Positions 1 through 7,709 of a DNA stretch of 64,000 nucleotides are shown here, in pieces. The stretch comes from Pseudomonas kribbensis (GTDB lineage: Bacteria > Pseudomonadota > Gammaproteobacteria > Pseudomonadales > Pseudomonadaceae). The position numbers were made by a program, and so were the translations under genes. Within the stretch, counting starts at the first letter, position 1; the number at the start of each line of letters is the position of its first letter. Location: positions 1,674,001-1,738,000 of the forward strand of contig NZ_CP029608.1 in NCBI RefSeq assembly GCF_003352185.1, in the 5' to 3' direction. Below the pieces are notes generated by a model, which did no database searches, had not been told where the DNA came from, and saw only the letters and a list, made by a program, of their open reading frames with translations.

Positions 1-595
1 CTACCTCAAGTGGTACGACAAACCGCTGCCTTCGGCCGAGACCCTGTGCCCGAAAACCGTGGCACTGGTGAGTGCCATCCCCAACGTCAAGGGCGCGATG
101 TTCGCGCTGTTGCCGGGCGGCAGCCACTTGAACCCGCACCGTGATCCGTTCGCCGGTTCCCTGCGTTATCACCTGGGCCTGTCGACGCCGAACTCCGACG
201 ATTGCCGGATCTTCGTCGACGGTCAGGTCTACGCCTGGCGTGACGGTGAAGACGTGATGTTCGACGAGACCTATGTGCATTGGGTCAAGAACGAAACCGA
301 ACAGACCCGCGTCATCCTGTTCTGTGACGTCGAGCGTCCGCTGAGCAACCGCCTCATGACCCGCATCAACCGCTCCATCAGCGCCTGGCTGGGCCGCGCC
401 ACCGCACCGCAGAACCTCGACGACGAGCGCGTCGGCGGGATCAACCAGGCCTATGCCTGGACCAAGAACTTCAGCGACCGGTTCAGCGGCGTGGTCAAGC
501 AGTGGAAGCGCCGCAATCCAAAGGCCTACCGTGTGATGCGGCCAGTGCTGGCGGTGGTGGTGTTGACGTTGCTGGGGTATTGGCTGTTTGGTTGA
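1..595 (+). CDS. lpxO: LpxO-type aspartyl/asparaginyl beta-hydroxylase (3' part)
   Basis: The gene enters from the left edge, and codons are open from base 2 to the TGA at 593-595, so only about the last 197 residues are present. The HRD of SHLNPHRDPF and the later YVHWVKNET provide the metal-binding His-x-Asp...His pattern of the Asp/Asn hydroxylase fold (Fe(II)/2-oxoglutarate dioxygenases). A conserved Arg follows in TRVILF. The protein ends in a hydrophobic segment (VLAVVVLTLLGYWLFG) that looks like a C-terminal membrane anchor. LpxO hydroxylates the secondary acyl chain of lipid A at the inner membrane, and the anchor and family fit that role. The missing N-terminus prevents separation from other hydroxylases of the same family, so the symbol is tentative. 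Confidence 0.75.
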   Translation, partial: YLKWYDKPLPSAETLCPKTVALVSAIPNVKGAMFALLPGGSHLNPHRDPFAGSLRYHLGLSTPNSDDCRIFVDGQVYAWRDGEDVMFDETYVHWVKNETEQTRVILFCDVERPLSNRLMTRINRSISAWLGRATAPQNLDDERVGGINQAYAWTKNFSDRFSGVVKQWKRRNPKAYRVMRPVLAVVVLTLLGYWLFG

Positions 596-613
596 GGCTG
601 GATTCAGGCGTGT

Positions 614-645
614 AAAAAAACCGCTCCTTGTGAGCGGTTTTTTTA
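614..645. terminator. Bidirectional intrinsic terminator
   Basis: An A-run, the stem ACCGCTC/GAGCGGT with a 5-nt loop, and a T-run. It lies between the convergent lpxO-like gene and the small minus-strand gene, and its T-run overlaps the stop codon of the latter. Confidence 0.85.
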
Positions 646-822
646 TGAGGGAAAGGTAAAAGACGCGCCGGCGAGAACACCCCCTGGCTCTTCCACTGCT
701 GGATTAGCCAATGTCTCTCTAATTCGGAGTAGCTCCTTTTCAGATAACTCTCCAGAAGAGCGCTTACCTTTGGCCTTTACAAGTTTGGCGTCTGATGCTT
801 TGTTTTCAACGACAGCTTTCAT
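643..822 (-). CDS. Small hypothetical protein (59 aa)
   Basis: No family is recognised. The preferred start is the internal ATG at 822, because GGAGG lies 4 nt upstream of it; a start 21 nt further upstream has no such site. The protein is Lys-rich at the N-terminus (KASDAKLVKAKGKR), has a short charged helix (SEKELLRIRETLANP), and ends with a flexible Gly/Pro segment. There is no signal peptide or membrane helix. It lies 49 nt downstream of the GNAT-like gene on the same strand, so the two are probably cotranscribed. The pairing of a small charged protein with an acetyltransferase-like protein could be a partner pair, but nothing in the sequence proves it. Confidence 0.55.
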   Translation of the reverse strand: MKAVVENKASDAKLVKAKGKRSSGELSEKELLRIRETLANPAVEEPGGVLAGASFTFPS

Positions 823-871
823 GGCACCTCCGGCGTTGATCATTTAATGAGCAGTTGATCCGATACTAGTC

Positions 872-1432
872 TTAGTCAATAGGCTTCACAAGCCGACCCT
901 CTGAGTCGAACTCAAACCCCAGTTGTCTATAAAGTGGTATCACTCCGGGAAGAGGCTCCTGAATTTCGATTTGCTTGCTGCCTACGATTCGTGCGAAGTG
1001 CGTCACGGCAGTCAAGGCAAATGTTGCGATTCGGCTCTTGAGGGGGTGATCGTTTCCAGGTTTTCCTTCCAGACGCACGATTTTGACTCTCAACCGGCTC
1101 TGATTCGGATTCGCAAAACAGAGTCCGCATAGTTCATGCTCAAACCAGATCGCCAAATCGAATCCCATTTGCTCTCTGGCTTTCCACCTGACAACTTCCT
1201 GCCAGGAGAAATAAGGATCCAGCCATTGTTCGTAGGCGCTCAGTGCCAAAGCGTCGATAGCTTCGAACCGAACTCTGGAGTAATCGACATCCACAATTCC
1301 TTTTTGCTCCAGGTCCTCCTGCAACTTTGCGAAAGTGCTGCCCGCGTACTTCCTGGCTTGTGATCTGTACAGTTGGTACCGCAGATATGTCCGTTCCCTT
1401 GGCATGTGATCTCGCGCATTCCATATCCCCAT
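872..1432 (-). CDS. GNAT-like hypothetical protein
   Basis: A 186-residue protein taken from the ATG at 1432; a TTG nine nt upstream is the alternative, and neither has a clear Shine-Dalgarno. The C-terminal end (IPLYRQLGFEFDSEGRLV) resembles the closing strand and helix of GNAT N-acetyltransferases (typically YxxLGF), preceded by FDLAIWFEHELCGLCFANPN, which could be the beta2-beta3 hairpin. No canonical Q/RxxGxG/A acetyl-CoA loop is evident, so catalysis is uncertain. There is no signal peptide. Base composition is lower in GC than in the flanking core genes, hinting at an accessory origin. The small gene at 643-822 follows on the same strand. Confidence 0.6.
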   Translation of the reverse strand: MGIWNARDHMPRERTYLRYQLYRSQARKYAGSTFAKLQEDLEQKGIVDVDYSRVRFEAIDALALSAYEQWLDPYFSWQEVVRWKAREQMGFDLAIWFEHELCGLCFANPNQSRLRVKIVRLEGKPGNDHPLKSRIATFALTAVTHFARIVGSKQIEIQEPLPGVIPLYRQLGFEFDSEGRLVKPID

Positions 1433-1495
1433 CAATTGCAAACGAGCCTATGCGCCTGCATCCAGCCTGTCGCTAGCGGCCCTTTGCCCAACTCA

Positions 1496-1525
1496 TTGCA
1501 ATCCATGTCGCAGGCTGGTTATAGT
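1496..1525 (+). promoter_or_regulatory. Sigma-70 promoter for the leader/EamA unit
   Basis: TTGCAA at 1496-1501 and TATAGT at 1520-1525 with an 18-bp spacer. Transcription would begin near 1532, giving a ~310-nt leader before the EamA start at 1843. Confidence 0.6.
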
Positions 1526-1581
1526 CGGCGCTCGTGAGTTCTACGGCTCACCTTTCAATCCCTCGAAAAAGATCAGCCCAG

Positions 1582-1740
1582 ATGCCTGCATCCCTCATCA
1601 ACGCGGTAGTCGATTCAGCGGTCAACGCTGGCGTCGTGCCGTGCGGGAATCAGCAGCCTGTGCAGATCAGCCATTACCCCCCACCTGTCAGTAGCACGCC
1701 GGTGTGCGCAGTCGTATCACCGCCGGGCGTTGGCGTTTAG
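1582..1740 (+). CDS. Candidate proline/valine-rich leader peptide (52 aa)
   Basis: A short ORF from ATG 1582 to TAG 1740 in the long 5' leader of the EamA exporter. An in-frame GTG at 1534 would be essentially leaderless. The peptide has about 12 Val and 9 Pro in 52 residues, two Cys, an internal HYPPPV and a C-terminal SPPGVGV. Poly-Pro and PPG are known ribosome-stalling sequences. Third positions are only moderately GC-rich (about two thirds) and no good Shine-Dalgarno precedes the ATG, so translation is not certain. Its main interest is regulatory: the PPPV codons are complementary to the ribosome binding site of the next gene (see the adjacent regulatory feature). I recall similar small Pseudomonas proteins but cannot confirm it here. 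Confidence 0.45.
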   Translation: MPASLINAVVDSAVNAGVVPCGNQQPVQISHYPPPVSSTPVCAVVSPPGVGV

Positions 1741-1837
1741 GGCTGATCAGCGTTTTCTGCTGACCCCTGTGCCCGCCTGAAAAAACCTACTGAATTTCAG
1801 CTTCGGCTGAGTTGGCTATTTGCCTGACTACAGGTGG
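1681..1837 (+). promoter_or_regulatory. Anti-SD/SD pairing and alternative hairpins upstream of EamA gene
   Basis: CCACCTGT at 1681-1688, spanning the second and third Pro codons and the Val codon of the leader's PPPV, is a perfect 8-nt complement of ACAGGTGG at 1830-1837, the Shine-Dalgarno region of the exporter. Between them lie repeated complementary pentamers: GCTGA at 1742, 1759 and 1806, and TCAGC at 1747 and 1797. These allow mutually exclusive stems, including a CAGC-TTCG-GCTG tetraloop hairpin at 1798-1809. No T-run follows, so a translational rather than terminator-based switch is inferred. Confidence 0.45.
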
Positions 1838-1842
1838 TATTC

Positions 1843-2706
1843 ATGTTTGTCCTTTCGAAAAAATCCGCGCTCGCGGCGGCGTCCACGAGCCTGTTCGTTC
1901 TGCTGTGGAGCAGCGGGGCGATCTTCTCCAAATGGGGGCTGGCCCACGCTTCGCCCTTTGCCTTTCTGCTGATCCGTTTTGTGATTGCCCTGTGCGGGCT
2001 GGTGCTGCTGGTGCCGTTGCTCAAACTGAAACTGCCCAAGGGCGGCCGGCCGATGCTGTATGCGATGGCTACCGGAGTGGTGCTGTTGGGCGCTTATCAG
2101 ATCTTTTATCTGCTGGCGCTGGACCTGAAAGTCACCCCCGGGGTGATGGCGACCATCATGGGCGTGCAGCCGATCCTCACGGTGGTGATCATGGAACGGC
2201 AGCGCTCGGCAAGCCGGATCTTCGGCCTGGCGCTGGGATTGGCCGGTCTGATCATGGTGGTTTACCAGGGCATCGGCCTGGCCGGGATGTCGCTGGCGGG
2301 GATGCTGTTCGGTTTGTTGGCATTGGCGAGCATGACGTTCGGCTCGATCATGCAAAAGCGCATCACCGACAATCCTCTCGGCACGCTGCCGGTGCAGTAT
2401 CTGGCAGGACTGTTGCTGTGCGGGATCTTCGTGCCGTTCCAGCCGTTCCACTTCGAGCACAGTGCCGGTTTCATCGTGCCGGTGTTGTGGATGGGACTGG
2501 TGGTTTCCGTGCTGGCAACGTTGCTGCTGTATCGACTGATCGCCCGGGGCAATCTGGTGAATGTCACCAGTCTGTTCTATCTGGTGCCGGCCGTGACGGC
2601 GGTGATGGATTACCTGATCTTCGGCAACCGCCTGGCCGCGTTGAGCGTGTTGGGGATGCTGTTGATCATCGTCGGTCTGGTATTCGTGTTCCGTAAGTCG
2701 GCGTAA
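1843..2706 (+). CDS. EamA (DMT) family transporter
   Basis: A 287-residue inner-membrane protein with about ten hydrophobic helices in two EamA repeats, beginning LFVLLWSSGAIFSKWGL and ending in LGMLLIIVGLVFVF. These drug/metabolite transporters usually export amino acids or other small metabolites; the substrate cannot be read from sequence. The ATG at 1843 is chosen over the in-frame GTG nine nt upstream because AGGTGG ends five nt before the ATG. Its unusually long leader contains a candidate stalling peptide whose codons can pair with this Shine-Dalgarno, so translation may respond to ribosome stalling. It is convergent with another EamA gene across a shared terminator. Confidence 0.88.
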   Translation: MFVLSKKSALAAASTSLFVLLWSSGAIFSKWGLAHASPFAFLLIRFVIALCGLVLLVPLLKLKLPKGGRPMLYAMATGVVLLGAYQIFYLLALDLKVTPGVMATIMGVQPILTVVIMERQRSASRIFGLALGLAGLIMVVYQGIGLAGMSLAGMLFGLLALASMTFGSIMQKRITDNPLGTLPVQYLAGLLLCGIFVPFQPFHFEHSAGFIVPVLWMGLVVSVLATLLLYRLIARGNLVNVTSLFYLVPAVTAVMDYLIFGNRLAALSVLGMLLIIVGLVFVFRKSA

Positions 2707-2717
2707 CAGCCGCACAT

Positions 2718-2752
2718 AAAAAAGGCCCGGGAGGAAACTCCCGGGCCTTTTT
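2718..2752. terminator. Bidirectional intrinsic terminator
   Basis: Perfect stem AAGGCCCGGGAG/CTCCCGGGCCTT with A- and T-runs, between two convergent EamA genes. Confidence 0.92.
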
Positions 2753-2763
2753 GCATCTGCTGA

Positions 2764-3672
2764 TCAGCGAGTCGCGACTTCTACCGGTTTCACCGCCGCC
2801 GGCTTCAATACCAGCCACAGCGCAATCGCGATCAACACCCCGCCATACACGTGGGCCATCGACAGCGGTTCGTCGAGAAACAGCGCGCCCCACAACACGC
2901 CGAACGGCGGGATCATGAAGGTCACGGTCATCGATTTCACCGGCCCGATGGAGCTCAGCAGGCGGAAGTAAATGATGTACGCAAACGCGGTGCAGCCCAG
3001 ACCCAGGCCCAACAGCGACAGCCAGACATTCCAGCCGCCCCAGCTCACGGGTGGCTGGGTAATGACGCTGTAGCCGAACAGCGGCAGCAGGAACAGCGTC
3101 GCCCCGAGCATGCTGCCCAGCGCCGAAAGACGGCTGTCGAGCCCGCCGGCCTGATCCAGCCAGCGCCGGGCGAGGAAACCGGCGAAACCGTAGCAGGTCG
3201 TTGCGAGCAGGCAGGCAACGGCACCCATCAACAGCGGCAGGTCGAACGCGACCGGGCCGGCGCGGGTCAGCACGCCCACGCCGAGCAGACCAAGGAACAC
3301 CCCGGCCAGTTTGGCCGCCGTGAGTTTTTCACTGAAGAACAACCCGCCGATCAACACGCCCATCAGCGGCGTGGTGGCATTGAAGATTGCAGAGTACCCG
3401 GCCGGCAGCACCTGGGCGGCGACGGAATACAGGGTGGCCGGAACGCCGGAGTTGATCACCCCCAGCATCATCACGGTCTTGAGTTTGCCTTTGAAATCCC
3501 AGCTGATGCGCATCAGACCAAGGATTACCAACAAACCGACGGCCGCAATCGAGACCCGGAAAAAACCGGTCGGAACGGTGCCGATCGCGGGGGCGATGAT
3601 GCGCATGAACAGGAAGCTCGCACCCCAGATCGCAGCCAGCGACAACATGCGGAAAATATCGACAGGGCTCAC
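2764..3672 (-). CDS. EamA (DMT) family transporter
   Basis: A 302-residue, ten-helix membrane protein with two EamA domains. The first helix, LSLAAIWGASFLFMRII, carries the typical WG(S/A)xF signature, and the second half has MTVTFMIPPFGVLWGALFLDEPL. The start is the GTG at 3672, preceded by AAGGAG at good spacing; a longer frame to 3729 reads through that ribosome binding site and is rejected. It is probably an efflux carrier for a small metabolite, substrate unknown. It is convergent with the EamA gene at 1843 but the two are too different to be a recent duplication. Confidence 0.88.
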   Translation of the reverse strand: MSPVDIFRMLSLAAIWGASFLFMRIIAPAIGTVPTGFFRVSIAAVGLLVILGLMRISWDFKGKLKTVMMLGVINSGVPATLYSVAAQVLPAGYSAIFNATTPLMGVLIGGLFFSEKLTAAKLAGVFLGLLGVGVLTRAGPVAFDLPLLMGAVACLLATTCYGFAGFLARRWLDQAGGLDSRLSALGSMLGATLFLLPLFGYSVITQPPVSWGGWNVWLSLLGLGLGCTAFAYIIYFRLLSSIGPVKSMTVTFMIPPFGVLWGALFLDEPLSMAHVYGGVLIAIALWLVLKPAAVKPVEVATR

Positions 3673-3756
3673 GGGCAACTCCTTCCTTGATGGGGACGAG
3701 AGTGTTGCCGAGCGCCCTGACGATGGCAACCGCTAATCGGGCATTTAATTTTCCCG

Positions 3757-5382
3757 TCAGAGCACGAAGCGCGTCACCAGCCCGTTGAGGTCGACGGCCA
3801 GGCGCGACAGTTCCTGACTGGCGGCAGAGGTCTGGGTCGCGCCGGCGGCGGTTTGCGTGGACAGATCGCGGATGGTCACCAGGTTTTCATCGACTTCCCG
3901 GGCCACCAGCGCCTGTTGCTCGGCGGCGCTGGCGATCACCAGATTGCGCTGGTTGATCTGCGAGATCGACGCTGTGATTTTCTCCAGTGCATGGCCGGCG
4001 CTGTTGGCCCGGCGCAAGGTCTGGCTGGCCTGTTCGGCACTGCTTTGCAACGCGCCGACGGTGGCACCGGTGCCTTGCTGGATGCTGCTGATCATCAGCT
4101 CGATTTCTTCGGTGGAGTTCTGCGTGCGCTGGGCCAGCGAACGGACTTCATCGGCAACGACTGCAAAACCACGTCCTGCCTCGCCGGCCCGCGCCGCTTC
4201 AATGGCGGCATTGAGCGCCAGCAGGTTGGTCTGCCCGGCGATGCCGCGAATCACTTCCAGCACCTTGCTGATGTCCTGGGCCTGAGTCGCCAGGCCCTCG
4301 GCCTGTTCGGACGCACCGAGCACCGCGCTGACCAGTTCCTGAATCGAACTGATGGTCTCACTGACCTGCACATGCCCGTGTTTGCTGTCCTCGTTCGAGG
4401 CTTCGGACGCTTCGGCGCTGGACACCGCGTTGGCCGCGACTTCATCCACCGCCGTGCTCATCTCGGTGACGGCCGTGGCGGCCTGTTCGATCTGGTCGTT
4501 CTGCTGTTGCAGGCCGCGAGTGCTTTGCTCCATTACCGAACTCATTTCTTCAGCGGCGGAGGCCAGCTGTTGGGCCGACTCGCTGATACCGCGAATGGTC
4601 GAGCGCAGATTGCCCTGCATCTCGGCCAGCGCGGTGAGCAATTGCGCCGCTTCATCGCGGCCGTCGCTGTCGATGCGGCCGCTGAGATCGCCGGAAGCAA
4701 TCCGCCGGGCCACATTCAACGCCTGATTGATCGGCGCGGTGATGCTGCGGGTCAGCAGCCACGCCAGCAGCAATGTGGCGATCAGGGCGATGACGATGAT
4801 TGTCGCGACGATCCACAGTGACTGCTGATAGGTCGCGGCTGCGGATTTTGCGGCGGCATCGGCGCCTTGCTGATTGAGGGTGATCATTTGCTCCAGGGTC
4901 TTGTCGAGCACGCTGCCCTGAGGCGCCAGTTCAGTGGTCAGCCGCGTGTAGGCCTGATCGTTCTGCCCGGCGTCGATCTGTTTGATGATCTGGTCGAGGA
5001 TGCTCAGGTACTTGGCGGTGTCGGCACCCAGACCTTCCAGCATCGCCCGTTCCTGATCGTTGGCGAGCAGGACTTTGTGATCGTCGAGGCGCTTGAGCAA
5101 CTCCTGACGTTGCGCCGTGAGAATGCCTTTGCTGCGTTCGCGCACAGCGGCCTGGGTACTGGTGATCAGGCGCAGGGATTCGAGGCGGATGCTGGCGATG
5201 TTCGCCGCTGCGTCATGAATGCTTTCGATGCTGGGCATCCACGATTCTTCGATCACCGCTGCGCTTTCACGCAGGGCCTTCATCTGGCCCAGACCGAACA
5301 GGCCAACCACCATCAGCAGACCGGCCAGAACGGCAAAACTCAAACTGGCGCGCAAACCTATGCGCAGATTCCGGATAGACAT
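3757..5382 (-). CDS. Methyl-accepting chemotaxis protein
   Basis: A 541-residue chemoreceptor. The order is TM1 at about 12-33, a helical periplasmic sensor at about 34-185 of the four-helix-bundle (4HB_MCP) type, TM2 at about 187-210 ending in [14 protein letters not shown] to about 263, and a long cytoplasmic coiled coil. The conserved signalling hairpin tip is present ([20 protein letters not shown], then [14 protein letters not shown]). There is no C-terminal CheR/CheB pentapeptide; the protein ends in VTRFVL. The start is the ATG at 5382, with GGAG upstream; a TTG one codon earlier is less likely. The ligand is not predictable, and no che genes are nearby. Confidence 0.93.
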   Translation of the reverse strand: MSIRNLRIGLRASLSFAVLAGLLMVVGLFGLGQMKALRESAAVIEESWMPSIESIHDAAANIASIRLESLRLITSTQAAVRERSKGILTAQRQELLKRLDDHKVLLANDQERAMLEGLGADTAKYLSILDQIIKQIDAGQNDQAYTRLTTELAPQGSVLDKTLEQMITLNQQGADAAAKSAAATYQQSLWIVATIIVIALIATLLLAWLLTRSITAPINQALNVARRIASGDLSGRIDSDGRDEAAQLLTALAEMQGNLRSTIRGISESAQQLASAAEEMSSVMEQSTRGLQQQNDQIEQAATAVTEMSTAVDEVAANAVSSAEASEASNEDSKHGHVQVSETISSIQELVSAVLGASEQAEGLATQAQDISKVLEVIRGIAGQTNLLALNAAIEAARAGEAGRGFAVVADEVRSLAQRTQNSTEEIELMISSIQQGTGATVGALQSSAEQASQTLRRANSAGHALEKITASISQINQRNLVIASAAEQQALVAREVDENLVTIRDLSTQTAAGATQTSAASQELSRLAVDLNGLVTRFVL

Positions 5383-5799
5383 CAATGTGCTCCTTGAACG
5401 TTGAGAAAGAGGGCGTCCTCGTGGGCCGAGGATCTTGTTGTGAGGCGGGTGATGGCGGGCTGTATATCAAAGTGCCATCACCTTGGTAAGGTCACTGCAC
5501 AGTCAAGGTCACAGGCAATGGACAGGAATACGCAGGTCGGGCAAAGCCGCGGAATAGAGATGTCACGGCTTGATTGGATCCGAAACCCAGAGAATTCGCG
5601 GGCTGGCGCCGAACGGCGGGAACGACCGGTTGATGTGTTTGCTGACCGAACGGTCGATTAAAAAAACTTTGATAAAAACTGTGTCGCTGTACAACGCCGT
5701 CGCGGATTTGGCAGAAATTACGCTTCTCCTGTCCCCGGTTCCGTGGCTAAGCTCAGGCCTTCGAGCACAGATTCTTCAATTCCCGCAGAGGTCTCATCT
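5383..5799. other. Divergent intergenic region upstream of MCP and aceK
   Basis: About 417 bp without a convincing gene; short ORFs here lack ribosome binding sites and coding character. It contains a perfect palindrome, GACCGAACGGTC, at 5644-5655, followed by an A-rich stretch. This could be an operator for a dimeric repressor acting on aceK, but no promoter could be placed with confidence. Confidence 0.4.
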
Positions 5800-7521
5800 A
5801 TGCCGCAGCAATGGCCAGCCACCGACATCGCCCGCATGATCCTCGATGGCTTTGACGATTACCGCGAGCATTTCCGGCGGATCACCGACGGCGCTCGGGA
5901 GCGCTTCGAGCAGGCGCGCTGGCAGGACACGCAAACCGCGTCGGCGGCGCGGATCAACCTCTACGAAGACAAGGTCGGCGAAACCGTCGCGCGCCTGCGC
6001 GAGCATTTCGAGGCAGACACGCTGATGGAAGTCAGTTGCTGGCCGCTGGTGAAAAGCGCCTACATCAGCATCATCGACCTGCGCTTCGACGATGAACTCT
6101 CCGAGACCTGGTACAACTCGATTTTCTGCGGCCTGTTCAGCCACGATCTGATCAGCGACGGCTGCATGTTCATCCATACCACCCGGCCAAGCCTGCGCCG
6201 CGCCCGGGCTGCGCAAACCCGCACCTACAAACCGCAAGGGCAGTTGTCGGGCATGCTCGCGAGCATTTTTGCCGATTACCGATTCAGCGAGGATTACGCC
6301 GATCTGCCCCGGGATCTGCAGCGCCTGGAAGCGCAACTGCGCGAGAACCTGCCGGACTGGGTGTGCAAGGACCCGGAACTGAGCGTCGAGCTGTTTTCCT
6401 CGGTGCTGTACCGCAACAAGGGCGCCTATCTGGTGGGGCGCATCTACACCAACGACGATCAGTGGCCGCTGGTGATTCCGCTGCTGCACCGCGAGGGACG
6501 GGGGATTCAGATTGACGCGCTGATTACCGACGAAGCCGATGTGTCGATCATCTTCTCGTTCACCCGTTCGTATTTCATGGTGGATGTGCCGGTGCCGGCG
6601 GAATTCATCGGTTTCCTCAAACGCATCCTGCCGGGCAAGCACATCGCCGAGCTGTACACCTCGATCGGCTTCTACAAGCACGGCAAATCCGAGTTCTATC
6701 GTGCGCTGATCAACCACCTGGCCAATACCGACGACCAGTTCATCATGGCCCCGGGTGTGCGCGGCATGGTCATGAGCGTGTTCACGCTGCCGGGTTTCAA
6801 CACCGTGTTCAAGATCATCAAGGACCGCTTCTCGCCGTCGAAGAACGTCGACCGCGCTACGGTGATCGAAAAGTACCGACTGGTGAAAAGCGTCGACCGC
6901 GTAGGGCGCATGGCCGATACCCAGGAGTTCGCCGACTTCCGTTTTCCGCTGAGCAAATTCGATCCGGCGTGTCTGGCGGAATTACTGGAAGTTGCACCGT
7001 CCACGGTGTCGCTGGAAGGCGAAACCGTGCTCATCCGCCACTGCTGGACCGAACGCCGGATGACCCCGCTGAACCTGTATCTGGACAACGCCAACGAAGC
7101 CCAGGTACGCGAAGCGCTGGAGGACTATGGGCTGGCGATCAAGCAACTGGCGGCGGCCAACATCTTCCCCGGCGACATGCTGCTGAAGAACTTCGGCGTC
7201 ACCCGCCATGGCCGGGTGGTGTTCTACGACTATGACGAAATCTGCTTCCTGACTGAGGCCAACTTTCGCCACATCCCGGCACCGCGCACGCCGGAGGATG
7301 AAATGGCCTCCGAGCCTTGGTACTCGATCGGGCCGCTGGACGTGTTCCCCGAGGAGTTTCCGCCGTTTCTGTTTGCCGACTCGGCGCAGCGCAAATTGTT
7401 CGATCAGTTGCATGGCGAGCTGTACAACGCCGATTACTGGAAGGGCTTGCAGGAGGCGATCCGGGCGGGGAAGGTCATCGATGTCTTTCCGTATCGGCGC
7501 AAGGGCCTCGATAACGAGTGA
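5800..7521 (+). CDS. aceK: Isocitrate dehydrogenase kinase/phosphatase
   Basis: A 573-residue protein, close to the 578 of E. coli AceK. AceK reversibly phosphorylates isocitrate dehydrogenase and so directs carbon into the glyoxylate bypass during growth on acetate or fatty acids. Recognisable blocks are [20 protein letters not shown], matching the ATP-binding region, then [17 protein letters not shown], and the kinase-like catalytic stretch [20 protein letters not shown] with its Asp residues. The ATG at 5800 is chosen because AGAGG lies nine nt upstream and homology begins at [11 protein letters not shown]; the frame is open further upstream without such support. It is monocistronic and separated from aceA/aceB, as is usual in Pseudomonas. 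A REPIN follows the stop codon. Confidence 0.96.
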   Translation: MPQQWPATDIARMILDGFDDYREHFRRITDGARERFEQARWQDTQTASAARINLYEDKVGETVARLREHFEADTLMEVSCWPLVKSAYISIIDLRFDDELSETWYNSIFCGLFSHDLISDGCMFIHTTRPSLRRARAAQTRTYKPQGQLSGMLASIFADYRFSEDYADLPRDLQRLEAQLRENLPDWVCKDPELSVELFSSVLYRNKGAYLVGRIYTNDDQWPLVIPLLHREGRGIQIDALITDEADVSIIFSFTRSYFMVDVPVPAEFIGFLKRILPGKHIAELYTSIGFYKHGKSEFYRALINHLANTDDQFIMAPGVRGMVMSVFTLPGFNTVFKIIKDRFSPSKNVDRATVIEKYRLVKSVDRVGRMADTQEFADFRFPLSKFDPACLAELLEVAPSTVSLEGETVLIRHCWTERRMTPLNLYLDNANEAQVREALEDYGLAIKQLAAANIFPGDMLLKNFGVTRHGRVVFYDYDEICFLTEANFRHIPAPRTPEDEMASEPWYSIGPLDVFPEEFPPFLFADSAQRKLFDQLHGELYNADYWKGLQEAIRAGKVIDVFPYRRKGLDNE

Positions 7522-7545
7522 CTTTCTGGAATTGCTGCGCAATTC

Positions 7546-7637
7546 ATCGCGAGCAGGCTCGCTCCCACATTTGATCGCGCTGTGCACCGGTTTTATGGCC
7601 GCTGGAGATCCAGGGTGGGAGCGAGCCTGCTCGCGAT
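7546..7637. repeat. REPIN (inverted REP pair)
   Basis: Two 23-nt REP arms in inverted orientation, 7546-7568 and 7615-7637, each with the core GCGAGCAGGCTCGC and ending in the CTCCCAC side. It occupies the aceK-hrpA gap. The same class recurs at 43277 and 61632. Confidence 0.92.
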
Positions 7638-7709
7638 CGGCCGCGCAGCGGTCGTAAAATCTGCGACAATCGCGTCCTTGCGCCACTAGACGACCGAATT
7701 GCGTACCCG

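Noticed and set aside
5401..5661. Short plus-strand frames upstream of aceK
   Set aside because: No ribosome binding sites; composition not coding-like; overlapping frames in a promoter region.
7546..7637. CRISPR array from the repeated palindromic units
   Set aside because: Units are inverted pairs with the REP core, not direct repeats with regular spacers; no cas genes are present.
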